The position numbers were made by a program, and so were the translations under genes. DNA of 64,000 nt from Mycolicibacterium sp. P1-18 (GTDB lineage: Bacteria; Actinomycetota; Actinomycetes; Mycobacteriales; Mycobacteriaceae): the NCBI RefSeq assembly GCF_008329535.1, contig NZ_NPKR01000011.1:1-64000 (forward strand). Reading direction: 5' to 3'. Of this stretch, positions 44,501-53,289 are shown piece by piece (the first letter of the stretch is position 1; every line of letters begins with the position of its first letter). The notes under the pieces are model-generated. The model worked only from the letters and a program-made list of their open reading frames with translations. It was not told the DNA's origin and searched no databases.

Positions 44501-44747
44501 AACCCAGCTGTTCGGACTGCTCAACGCGCCCGTCCAGATCGCCGTCGCGAAGGAGATGGCGCGGGTCAAGGGCGGCCTGGTGCCCGACATCAGCAGGCTG
44601 CGGGCCGGCAACTTCTACGCCGCGCTCGAAGGCACGGCGTTCCAGAAGATCACGACGCCGTGGTGCCTGTCGCAGCATCCGAACAGTCCGCTCACCACCG
44701 AGGAGGTCCTCGAGTTGGCGCGCCGTCCGCTGGGGCCCAAGAGCTGA
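41556..44747 (+). CDS. Dual P-loop ATPase: N-terminal AAA/ORC-like module plus C-terminal HerA-like module
   Basis: 1063 residues. Module 1: Walker A GTAGSGKT (65-72), Walker B SVMAIDQID (239-246), with an ORC/Cdc6- or BrxC-like helical arrangement and RSRATATVADRFRE as a possible sensor/finger region. A helical middle part and an acidic/proline linker (EPATDSETEPEPEPAREPAP) follow. Module 2: Walker A AGSGSGKT (680-687), Walker B LLVMDEAQNF (D931, E932), GLGLVYATQAPRG and a C-terminal finger region, all as in HerA/FtsK-type DNA translocases. ATG 41556 overlaps the preceding stop by one base. No MTase, SIR2 or NurA is adjacent. The nuclease, adaptor and translocase suggest a DNA-processing or anti-phage complex. 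Confidence 0.85.
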   Translation: MDPQARDALKSLRLSFAPSADDLWHAQGAFHVPGVHDRALEQVMDAFADAERHPESSPLGVVVRGTAGSGKTHLLGQVRERVQSAGGFFFLLQLLDATSFWESTRSSILESLGRPAQNRETQLKELLWQLASVAHVSRADRRAVSGEDELTPEVLDAFVNALHKAAPQTVRQTQHTLRALTLLGADDLGVQDIGQAYLNSAEDVDDTGRRHWAIGVSTLTPQECVRDISRLVALAGPSVMAIDQIDTLLAQSATSTAARDDGTTDNRDLEHVAHGLMSIRETMRRTAEVVACLPSVWESIRSRATATVADRFRETAPLKELPNADIGRAILERRFTASYRAVDFTPPYPSWPILPSAFDDAPAYTPRRLLQRADAHVRACLDRGVVDELAHLGESTEATPRDTGEPPPQTPDLDRRFADYRRRAVGAAALDPEGEDTTLPALLSAALDAWITERGDAEQTFQLDPPPGKQVRLHGRLRQSLDTATDDERHWAFRAIASPNAIAVQNRIRNACVAAGFGNNLDKRRLFLLRNTPWPGGAKTAEVVSSFEESGGRTIALSDDDLRTLSALRDLLDDDDADLVDWLRARKPAHGLAFLRDALGDEAGPDSAEIPEPATDSETEPEPEPAREPAPWAKRSSTATPVEQVEPVSATAIPLGVDDVTGRPLGIELLALRKHTAIFAGSGSGKTVLIRRLVEECALRGVSSIVLDPNNDLARLGVPWTEHPSGWRASDSALAADYFDNTEVVVWTPRRSAGRPLSFQPLPDFASVVDDHDEFNEAVESAFAAMEPHAHLAGKTPKANQSRAVLREALQWYGRRPSPTLTGFLGALADLPDGVSVIANARDRGAELSQNLRAAMVNDPMFGGAGTPADPGSLLTPSEGYRARVSVISMVGLSDGTQREGFVNQLQMALFAWIKRNPAGDRPLGGLLVMDEAQNFAPSGRTTVATRSTLALSSQARKYGLGLVYATQAPRGLNPNIPGNAATQLFGLLNAPVQIAVAKEMARVKGGLVPDISRLRAGNFYAALEGTAFQKITTPWCLSQHPNSPLTTEEVLELARRPLGPKS

Positions 44748-44751
44748 TCGC

Positions 44752-44809
44752 CGAGTGTGAGCCTCGTGCACGGATTCTCGCGAATTCACGTACACAAGGC
44801 CCACACTCG
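44752..44809. terminator. Long imperfect hairpin of the CGAGTGTG...CACACTCG type
   Basis: Arms 44752-44772 and 44789-44809 pair at 18 of 21 positions around a 16-nt loop. It fills the gap between the ATPase gene and the convergent dctA gene and probably ends both transcripts. Its sequence differs from the GCGAGCAGACG hairpin at 15843. Confidence 0.65.
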
Positions 44810-44814
44810 CCGGG

Positions 44815-46182
<1,368 letters not shown>

Positions 46183-46249
46183 CGACAATGGATACGTCGA
46201 TCACGTGTCGTAGTGATGAGACACGCGTAACGGGGACGCTACGAAGGCT

Positions 46250-46603
46250 TCAGTACTCCACGCGAAAGTTGCCGATCAGGCGGATCAGGTTGCCGTCCGG
46301 GTCCGTCAGCGTCGACAGCTCGACGCCCTTGTTGACACCGTCGATCTCGCCGGGCGCGAGGCCGCGCGTGGTGACCTCGGCGACGTGCGCCGCCAGGTCG
46401 TCGACGGCGAAGTTCACCAGGCCCGAACCCGCGCGTTCCTCGTCGACGAAGACCTGCAGCCAGCCGCCGGGCACCACCTGCCATTCGACGAGCACCGGCA
46501 TCGGGTTGTTGTCCGGTTCGCGACCGAACAGCTTCTGGTAAAAGGCCTTCGCCGCATCCAGGTCGGTGACGGGGACGACGGCCAAAACGTGTTCAAAGGT
46601 CAT
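46250..46603 (-). CDS. VOC (glyoxalase/dioxygenase) family protein
   Basis: 117 residues, one vicinal-oxygen-chelate domain made of two beta-alpha-beta3 units: VVPVTDLDAAKAFYQKLFGREP in the first and AHVAEVTTRGLAPG ... LTDPDGNLIRLIG in the second. The first-half metal ligand (usually His near the N-terminus) is clear only as HVLAVV; others are less certain. Substrate unknown. It sits alone between dctA and the sugar operon terminator. Confidence 0.83.
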   Translation of the reverse strand: MTFEHVLAVVPVTDLDAAKAFYQKLFGREPDNNPMPVLVEWQVVPGGWLQVFVDEERAGSGLVNFAVDDLAAHVAEVTTRGLAPGEIDGVNKGVELSTLTDPDGNLIRLIGNFRVEY

Positions 46604-46649
46604 GTCGGTACGGACCTCCCGGGCTCGAGGAACTCATCGCCAGACGACA

Positions 46650-46679
46650 CGGGGCCGGCCACGGCTGTGGTCGGCCCCG
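46650..46679. terminator. Hairpin at the end of the sugar/polyol operon
   Basis: CGGGGCCGGCCAC (46650-46662) pairs with 46667-46679 at 12 of 13 positions, loop GGCT, 14 bp after the stop of the last operon gene on the minus strand. Confidence 0.65.
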
Positions 46680-46692
46680 CGTCGAAACTGCG

Positions 46693-47742
46693 TTACGACT
46701 TCTTCTGCCCCGGAATGCCCTCGTAGGCGATGTCGCCGGACTTCAGGTTCTGGGCGGTCAGCTCGCCGAGTCCGTCGAGGAACTTCTGACGCTCGGTGAC
46801 GACGTGCTGGATGGCGACGTCGACGTTGTCCTTGGTGATGGCGGGCATCACGTAGACGGGCGCCTTGTTGACCTCTTCCTTCTTGACGAGCGCGTTGGCC
46901 ACGGCCAGACCCGCGGACAGCTCCACGGTGCCGTTCTGCAGTGAGGTGCCGATGAACTCGCCGCTCTTGACGGCGTTGAGACCGTCCTCGATGCCGTCGA
47001 TGCCCACGATCGGCACGTCGGTGCGGTTGGCTTCCTTCAGCGCCTGCAGGGCGCCGAGGCCCATGTCGTCGTTCTGCGACACGACGCCGTTGATCTGCGG
47101 TCCGAAGCTGGAGATCCAGTTCTTCGTCTTGTTGACCGCTTCGTCGCGCTTCCAGTTCGCGGTGTCCTTGGCGAGCACCTTGATGTCCGGGTACTTGGCC
47201 AGCACCTGGTCGATGCCCTTGCCGCGGTTGATCTCACCGGAGCCGCCGAGCGGTCCCTGGAGGATGACGATGTTGCCCTTGCCGCCGAGGCGGTCGGCCA
47301 TCATCTGCATCTCCTGAGCACCGGCAGCCACGTCGTCGGGCTGCACGTTGCCCGCCAGGTCGGGACTGTCCAGCGCGGCGTTGACCGCAAGCAGCGGAAT
47401 GCCCTTGGACTTCGCCGTCGCGATCTGCGGGCCCAGCGAATCCGCCTGCACCGGAACCACGATGATCGCGGCGACGCCCTGGTTGATCAGCGAGTCGACC
47501 TGGCTGGCCTGGGTGGACACGTCGTTGTTCGCCGAGTTCCACACCAGTTCGATGTTGTTGGCCTTGGCATAGGTTTCCATGCCCTCCTTGCCGGCGGTGA
47601 TGAACGAGCTCATGTCGTACACCGTGACGCCGATCTTCGTGGTGCCGCTGTTGGCGTCGGTGTCACCGGCGCCGCAGGCGCTCAGGCCCAGTCCCAGCAG
47701 GCCTGCCGAGGCGATGGCGCCCAGCTTCATGGTCAATCTCAT
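46693..47742 (-). CDS. Sugar ABC transporter substrate-binding lipoprotein, copy A
   Basis: 349 residues, periplasmic-binding-protein type 1 (RbsB-like). Lipoprotein signal with lipobox LSAC (Cys about residue 23), then two Rossmann-like lobes: IGVTVYDMSSFITAGKEGMETYAKANNIELVWNSANND and the hinge region VVSQNDDMGLGALQALKEANRTDVPIVGIDGIEDGL. It is a close paralogue of the neighbouring copy B. Binds the transported sugar or polyol outside the membrane. Last gene of the ten-gene operon. Confidence 0.92.
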   Translation of the reverse strand: MRLTMKLGAIASAGLLGLGLSACGAGDTDANSGTTKIGVTVYDMSSFITAGKEGMETYAKANNIELVWNSANNDVSTQASQVDSLINQGVAAIIVVPVQADSLGPQIATAKSKGIPLLAVNAALDSPDLAGNVQPDDVAAGAQEMQMMADRLGGKGNIVILQGPLGGSGEINRGKGIDQVLAKYPDIKVLAKDTANWKRDEAVNKTKNWISSFGPQINGVVSQNDDMGLGALQALKEANRTDVPIVGIDGIEDGLNAVKSGEFIGTSLQNGTVELSAGLAVANALVKKEEVNKAPVYVMPAITKDNVDVAIQHVVTERQKFLDGLGELTAQNLKSGDIAYEGIPGQKKS

Positions 47743-47791
47743 CTTCGGACTTTCTCCAGTCGTCGTGCGAATTGGGGTGTGGAACGGGGTC

Positions 47792-48841
47792 TTACGGCTG
47801 CTTCTGGCCGGGGATGCCCTCGTAGGCGATGTCGCCGGTCTGAAGGTTCTTCTTGGTCAGCTCGGAGAGTCCGGCCAGGAACTCCGCGCGCTTGGTGACG
47901 ACGTGCTCGATCGCGACGTCGACGTTGGCCTGCGTGATCGCCGGCATGATGTAGACCGGGTTGGTGTTGACCTGCTCCTTCTTGGCCAGCGCGTTGGCGA
48001 CCGCCAGCCCTGCAGAGAGCTCCACGGTGCCGTTCTGCAGTGAGGTACCGATGAACTCACCGCTCTTGACGGCGTTCAGTCCGTCCTCGATGCCGTCGAT
48101 GCCGACGATCGGAACCCCGGAGCGACCGGCCTCCTTGAGGGCCTGCAGCGCGCCGAGGCCCATGTCGTCGTTCTCGGCGACCACACCGGTGATCTGCGGA
48201 CCGAAGCCCGAGATCCAGTTCTTCGTCTTGTTGACGGCCTCGTCGCGCTTCCAGTTGGCGGTGTCCATCGCCAGCACCTTGATGTCCGGGTACTTGGCCA
48301 GGACGTTCTGGATGCCCTTGGTGCGGTCGAGTTCACCGGACTGGCCGAGCGGACCCTGCAGCACGACGATGTTGCCCTTGCCGCCGAGCTTGTCGGCCAT
48401 CATCTGAATTTCCTGCTCGCCGGCCTTGACGTCGTCGGGCTGCACGTTGGCGGCGATGTCCTTGCTGTTCAGCGCGGCGTTGACCGGGACCAGCGGAATG
48501 CCCTTGGCCTTGGCCGACGCCACCTGCGGAGCGAGCGAATCGGCCTGCACGGGAACCACGATGATCGCGGCGACGCCCTGGTTGATCATCTGGTCGACCT
48601 GGTTGGCCTGGGTGGAGACGTCGAGATTGGCCGAGTTCCACACCAACTCGATGTTGTTGTCCTTGGCGTACTGGTCCATCCCCTCCTTGCCCGCGGTGAT
48701 GAACGAGCTCATGTCGTACACCGAGACGCCGATCCGGGTCTTGCCGCTCTGGGATTCGGTGTCGCCCGCGCCACACGCGGTCAGGCCCAAGCCGAGCACC
48801 CCCGCCGAGGCGATGGCGACGAACTTCGTTGTCAGTCTCAT
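47792..48841 (-). CDS. Sugar ABC transporter substrate-binding lipoprotein, copy B
   Basis: 349 residues, same length and domain order as copy A, with lipobox LTAC. Most of the chain is identical to copy A; differences cluster in the segment after the lipobox (ESQSGKT versus DANSGTT) and in scattered surface positions, while TANWKRDEAVNKTKNWIS and KSGEFIGTSLQNGTVELSAGLAVANAL are unchanged. A recent tandem duplication is the simplest reading. ATG 48841 (MRLTTK); copy A follows 49 bp downstream. Confidence 0.92.
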   Translation of the reverse strand: MRLTTKFVAIASAGVLGLGLTACGAGDTESQSGKTRIGVSVYDMSSFITAGKEGMDQYAKDNNIELVWNSANLDVSTQANQVDQMINQGVAAIIVVPVQADSLAPQVASAKAKGIPLVPVNAALNSKDIAANVQPDDVKAGEQEIQMMADKLGGKGNIVVLQGPLGQSGELDRTKGIQNVLAKYPDIKVLAMDTANWKRDEAVNKTKNWISGFGPQITGVVAENDDMGLGALQALKEAGRSGVPIVGIDGIEDGLNAVKSGEFIGTSLQNGTVELSAGLAVANALAKKEQVNTNPVYIMPAITQANVDVAIEHVVTKRAEFLAGLSELTKKNLQTGDIAYEGIPGQKQP

Positions 48842-48894
48842 CTGGTCTCTCACTCTCATTCGTTGTTGTGAAGCAGTTCTCGAGGACAAGGGTC

Positions 48895-49935
48895 TTACGT
48901 TCTTCGCCGCGTCGACCACACGTCGACCGCAACCGCTGCGACGATCAGCACACCCTTGATCACGTCCTGCCAGTAGGCGGGCACGACGAGGATGTCGAGG
49001 CCGTTGTTCAGCGTCTGAATGATGAAGAGGCCGAGCACCGTTCCCCAGATGGTGCCGCGACCACCCATCAGGCTGGCGCCACCGATGACGACCGCCGCAA
49101 TGGCGTCGAGCTCGTAGCCCTGCCCCAGATTTGGGGGGCCCGAGATGACGCGGGAGGCCAGCATCACTCCGGAGATGCCCGCCAGCAGACCCGAGAACGC
49201 GTACACGCTGAAGAGCACGTTCTTGGCGTTGATGCCGGCGATCTCGGCGGCGTTGCGGTTGCCGCCGACGGCGTAGACGCGCATGCCGTAGGTGGTCCGC
49301 TTCATCACGATCGCCAGCACGATGATGCCGAGGATCATGACGACGACGGGGATGGTCAGACCGAAGATCTTGGTGTTGGCGATGGAGCCGAACTCGGCGG
49401 GCAGCCCGTTGATCGGGGCGCCGCCACCGATCACGTAGGCCAGACCCGAGCCGGCCGTCAACGTGCCGAGGGTGGCGATGAACGGTGGCACGTTGATGCG
49501 CGACACCATGATTCCGTTGAGCGAGCCGACCGCCAGACCGACGAGCATGGCCACGCCGACGGTCATCCAGACCTGGCCCGGGTTGGCCTTCGCCGTCGCC
49601 GCACCCGCCATGGCGGACACCGCGATCACCGAGCCGACCGACAGGTCGATGCCGCCGGTGAGGACCACCAGCGTCTGGCCCAGCGCGATCAACGCGAACG
49701 GCGCCGCCGCCACCAGGATGGTGAGCAGGTTGTCCACGGTGCCGAAACGCGCACTGCGGTAACTGAAGTAGGCGATCACCAGCAGCATGATGATGACCAT
49801 CGAATAACGCAGCGCGATGCCGCCGATCCATTCGCGGGAGAACAGCCGCACGGGCTCCCCCGTGATCGGCGACGTGACGACCGGTGTGCTGCCGGACGGC
49901 TCCGGGCTCGTGTCGGTGTCGACTGGGGTGGTCAC
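48895..49935 (-). CDS. Sugar ABC transporter permease (RbsC-like)
   Basis: 346 residues with about nine membrane segments. The conserved stretches LTGGIDLSVGSVIAVSAM, NAAEIAGINAKNVLFSVYAFSGLLAGISG (cytoplasmic EAA-like coupling loop) and AIAAVVIGGASLMGGRGTIWGTVLG identify the ribose/xylose-type permease family. GTG 49935 overlaps the ATPase gene stop by 4 bp (GTGA), so stoichiometric expression with the ATPase is expected. Confidence 0.93.
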   Translation of the reverse strand: MTTPVDTDTSPEPSGSTPVVTSPITGEPVRLFSREWIGGIALRYSMVIIMLLVIAYFSYRSARFGTVDNLLTILVAAAPFALIALGQTLVVLTGGIDLSVGSVIAVSAMAGAATAKANPGQVWMTVGVAMLVGLAVGSLNGIMVSRINVPPFIATLGTLTAGSGLAYVIGGGAPINGLPAEFGSIANTKIFGLTIPVVVMILGIIVLAIVMKRTTYGMRVYAVGGNRNAAEIAGINAKNVLFSVYAFSGLLAGISGVMLASRVISGPPNLGQGYELDAIAAVVIGGASLMGGRGTIWGTVLGLFIIQTLNNGLDILVVPAYWQDVIKGVLIVAAVAVDVWSTRRRT

Positions 49936-51473
49936 GATTCTTCCTCCGGGTCGGGATGTTGGACGTGTGTGGGTCCGTCGAGTGCAGTGGCCATCCGGAA
50001 CACGGATTCCTGCACCGCCGGATGGTCGAGGGCGTCGCGGTCGAGCTCGCCGACGAAGGTGCCGTCACGCATGACGAAGGCGCGGTGGGACAGCCCGATG
50101 ATCTCCGGCATGTCCGACGACGCCATCAGCACCGCCATGCCTGCTTCGGCGAATTCGGTGATGATGCGGTAGATCTCGCTGCGCGCCCCGACGTCGACCC
50201 CGCGGGTCGGTTCGTCGAGCAGCAGTACGTTGACGTCACCGGTCAACCAGCGGGCCAACACGACCTTCTGCTGGTTGCCGCCCGAGAGCGTGCCGACGAG
50301 TTGGCCCATTCCGCTGCTGCGGAGCCGCACCGACTTCATCACGTCGGAGACGGCCTTCGTCCGGGCCTTGCCCTTCAGCCAGCCCGCGACGCTGAACGAC
50401 GACAGCCGCGGCAGCGATCCGTTGTCGAGCACGCTCATGGACAGCACGACTCCGGAGATCTTGCGATCCTCGGGCACCATGGCCATGCCCGCGGTGATCG
50501 CGGCGGCCGGCGAGTTGCGCTTGACCTTGCTGCCCCGCACGACGATCTCGCCGGAACTGGTGTGCCGGGCGCCGAAGATGGCCTCCAGCAACTCGGTTCG
50601 GCCCGCGCCGACCAGCCCGGCGAGACCGACGATCTCACCGGAGCCGACGGAGAAGGAGACCGGTTCGGACGCGCCGTCGACCTGGAGGTCGCGCACCTGG
50701 AGCACGGCGTCGGTCTTCGGCGCGACGAGCTCGGGGAACAGCCCGTTGAGTTCGCGGCCGATCATCGCGGTCACGATGTCGTCGTCGGAGACCTCGGTGA
50801 GCGGCTTGTCGAGGATCAGCCCGCCGTCGCGAAGCACCACCACGCGGTCGGCGATCGCGCGGATCTCGGCCATCTTGTGGGTGGTGTACACCATCGCGAC
50901 ACCGTGTTCGCGCAGCCGCCGGACGATGCCGTACAGCCCCTCGACCTCGCGTTCGGAGATGGCCGAGGTGGGTTCGTCGAGCATGACCACCTGGGCCCCG
51001 GTGCGGGCGGCCTTGACGATCTCCACGATCTGGCGCAGGCCCACCGGCAGGCTGCCCATCCGGGCGGTCGGCGAGATGTCCACGCCGAACACCGCCAGGG
51101 CTTCCTTCGCCTCGCCGATCATCGCCTTGCGGTTCAGGAACGGCCCGGCCTTGATCTCCCGCCCCACGAACAGGTTTTCGTAGACCGTCATGTCCTCGAT
51201 GGACGCCAGCTCCTGCGGCACGATGGCCACGCCGTGGCGAACCGCGTCACGGGGATTGCCGGGGGTCAGGTGGGTGCCCGACACCGTCACGGTTCCGCCG
51301 TCGGCGCTGTACTGGCCGCTGACGATCTTCATCAGCGTCGATTTGCCGGCACCGTTCTCACCGGCCAGCGCGGTGACCGTCCCGGGCTCGAGGTCCAGGG
51401 TGATGCCCTTGAGCACCGGGACACCGCCGAAACTCTTGGTGATGTCGGCACATTCGAGGATCGCCGAACTCAT
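49932..51473 (-). CDS. Sugar ABC transporter ATP-binding protein, two NBDs (RbsA-like)
   Basis: 513 residues with two nucleotide-binding domains. NBD1: Walker A GENGAGKST, Walker B VVMLDEPTSA. NBD2: degenerate Walker A GLVGAGRTE, signature LSGGNQQKV, Walker B VLLLDEPTRG. The degenerate second site is normal for this family. ATG 51473 overlaps the preceding gene stop (ATGA). Confidence 0.94.
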   Translation of the reverse strand: MSSAILECADITKSFGGVPVLKGITLDLEPGTVTALAGENGAGKSTLMKIVSGQYSADGGTVTVSGTHLTPGNPRDAVRHGVAIVPQELASIEDMTVYENLFVGREIKAGPFLNRKAMIGEAKEALAVFGVDISPTARMGSLPVGLRQIVEIVKAARTGAQVVMLDEPTSAISEREVEGLYGIVRRLREHGVAMVYTTHKMAEIRAIADRVVVLRDGGLILDKPLTEVSDDDIVTAMIGRELNGLFPELVAPKTDAVLQVRDLQVDGASEPVSFSVGSGEIVGLAGLVGAGRTELLEAIFGARHTSSGEIVVRGSKVKRNSPAAAITAGMAMVPEDRKISGVVLSMSVLDNGSLPRLSSFSVAGWLKGKARTKAVSDVMKSVRLRSSGMGQLVGTLSGGNQQKVVLARWLTGDVNVLLLDEPTRGVDVGARSEIYRIITEFAEAGMAVLMASSDMPEIIGLSHRAFVMRDGTFVGELDRDALDHPAVQESVFRMATALDGPTHVQHPDPEEES

Positions 51474-52528
51474 GATCCACTTCCCATCTGAACTAGGACC
51501 TTCACGTTCTCCGGATCCATCGACGCACCGAACGCCTCGGCGGAGTGTTCGAAGTCGTAGCGGGCCGTGATGATCTCGTCGACGGGGACGACGCCGGCGG
51601 CCAGCATGTCCATCGCCGCGGTGTAGTCCTCGCGGACGTACATCAGACTGCCGATCAGCGCGATCTCCCGATCCTGGATCAGGTCGAGTCGCACCGGGAC
51701 GGCGCCCGCGGCGACTCCGACGATCATGACGGCACCGCCCTTGTCGACCAACTCGATCGCCTGGGCCACCGAGCTCTCCCTGGCGACGCAGTCGACGACG
51801 ACGGCGGCGGGACCGCCGAGCAGCGCCAGCGCCGAGGAGACCGCGTCGGGTGCGGTCGGGTCGAACGTGCCCGCCGCACCGAGCCTTTCGGCGCGCTCCC
51901 GCTTGGAGTCCAGGAGGTCGGCGACGACGACCTTTGCGCCGGCATTGCGCAGGGCCAGCAGCACGAACAGCCCGATGGGGCCCGCCCCGATCACCACGAC
52001 GGGACGGTCGCGCAGGTCGCCGACCGTCTCGGCGGCGCGGCGGACGGCGTGCACAGGGGTGGCCAGCGGTTCGATCAGGATCGCGTGGTCGTCGTCGAGT
52101 GCGGGATCCAGCGCGATGACCCGGTCGACGGCGACGGTGAAGCTGTCGGCCAGGCCACCCGGGGTCTGGCAGCCGAGCACCAGCAGTTCCCGGCAGATGT
52201 TGTAGCGGCCGGCCGCGCACTGCGTGCAGTGCCCGCAGGCGAGGTTGGGCTCCACGACCACGCGGGTGCCGATCCACGAGTCGTCGACCCCGGCGCCGAC
52301 GGCGTCGACGACGCCGATCACCTCGTGCCCGGGGCGGTACGGCAAGTCGATGAACGGGTGGTGCCCGCATGCGGCGTGGGTGTCGGAGCCGCAGATGCCG
52401 ACGACGGTGCCGCGGATGCGGACCTCGCCTGCCTCGGGTCCGGTCTCGGGCACGGTTTCGAAGACGACGTCGTCGATGGCGTTGACGACGACGCGGCGGT
52501 TGGCCCCGGGGGCGGCCGGGGTCACCAT
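51470..52528 (-). CDS. Zinc-dependent medium-chain polyol dehydrogenase
   Basis: 352 residues, MDR family. Catalytic zinc: Cys in GICGSDTHAACGHH, GHEVIG; structural zinc cysteines in PNLACGHCTQCAAGRYNIC. Rossmann NAD-binding VVVIGAGPIGLFVLLAL. Likely oxidises a secondary alcohol of the transported polyol or sugar acid to a ketone. Second of two such enzymes in the operon; they differ in the substrate-pocket half, so they are not simple duplicates. ATG 52528 overlaps the SDR gene end by 7 bp. Confidence 0.88.
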   Translation of the reverse strand: MVTPAAPGANRRVVVNAIDDVVFETVPETGPEAGEVRIRGTVVGICGSDTHAACGHHPFIDLPYRPGHEVIGVVDAVGAGVDDSWIGTRVVVEPNLACGHCTQCAAGRYNICRELLVLGCQTPGGLADSFTVAVDRVIALDPALDDDHAILIEPLATPVHAVRRAAETVGDLRDRPVVVIGAGPIGLFVLLALRNAGAKVVVADLLDSKRERAERLGAAGTFDPTAPDAVSSALALLGGPAAVVVDCVARESSVAQAIELVDKGGAVMIVGVAAGAVPVRLDLIQDREIALIGSLMYVREDYTAAMDMLAAGVVPVDEIITARYDFEHSAEAFGASMDPENVKVLVQMGSGS

Positions 52529-53289
52529 GCGGTGTACCCGCCGTCGGCGACCAGTACCGACCCCGTGATGAACGACGCGGCGTCGCTGGCGAGGAAGACC
52601 ACGCTGGGCGCGATCTCCTCGGGCATCGCGTAGCGCTGCATGGGTGCGTCGTCGATCCAGTACCGCTTGAGGTCGGGCCGGTCGACCGGAGCCATCTCCG
52701 TCTTGCAGTAGCCCGGTGCCAGCGCATTGACGCGGATGCCCAGCGGACCCCATTCGGCGGCAAGCGATTTGGTGAGGTGGTGCACCGCCGCCTTCGACGC
52801 GTTGTACGCCGGCTGCATCTGCGGCCGGTTCACGATCAGCCCGGACATCGACCCGATGTTGACCACCGAGCCCGAGCCGCGCTCACGCATGTGCGCGCCC
52901 ACCGCGAGCGAGCAGGCCCACAGCGCCTTGACGTTGAGGTCGAACACGTCGTCCCACTGCTGCTCGGTGACGTCCCACGAGTCGGCGTGGTAGCAGGTGC
53001 CGGCGTTGTTGACGAGAACGTCGACGTGGCCGAGTGCCTCGATCGCCTCGGCAGTCATCCGGGCGACGTCGTCCGACTTGGTGATGTCGGCGGTGATCGG
53101 GTGCATCGTGTGTCCGGCCTCCGCCGCCTCCGCGACGACCGTGGCGTTGCGCTCGGCGCTGCGGCCGGCGATGGCCACCGTGGCACCGGCGTCGGCCAGA
53201 CCGAAGGCGAACGCCCGCCCGAGTCCCTGGTTGCCACCGGTGACCAGGGCGGTGCGTCCGGTCAGGTCGAAGGGTGAGCGCTTGGTCAC
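52522..53289 (-). CDS. Short-chain dehydrogenase/reductase
   Basis: 255 residues, classical SDR. Cofactor motif TGGNQGLG, NNAG, active-site Ser region IGSMSG and YNASK (Tyr-x-x-x-Lys), and a PGYCKTEMAP substrate loop. Close in type to gluconate, xylitol or threitol dehydrogenases. GTG 53289 overlaps the upstream dehydrogenase stop (GTGA). It belongs to the polyol operon and probably oxidises a different stereo-centre from the two zinc enzymes. Confidence 0.88.
   Translation of the reverse strand: MTKRSPFDLTGRTALVTGGNQGLGRAFAFGLADAGATVAIAGRSAERNATVVAEAAEAGHTMHPITADITKSDDVARMTAEAIEALGHVDVLVNNAGTCYHADSWDVTEQQWDDVFDLNVKALWACSLAVGAHMRERGSGSVVNIGSMSGLIVNRPQMQPAYNASKAAVHHLTKSLAAEWGPLGIRVNALAPGYCKTEMAPVDRPDLKRYWIDDAPMQRYAMPEEIAPSVVFLASDAASFITGSVLVADGGYTAW

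Noticed and set aside
39899..44747. Known BREX or Pgl system
   Set aside because: No PglZ phosphatase, PglX methyltransferase, Lon-like BrxL or BrxA/B is adjacent, and the lon gene at 33.8 kb is the housekeeping LonA form rather than BrxL.
46583..46600. Third KstR-type palindrome (CAAAACGTGTTCAAA region)
   Set aside because: One fixed position is wrong (C for T), and it lies inside the start of the VOC coding sequence.
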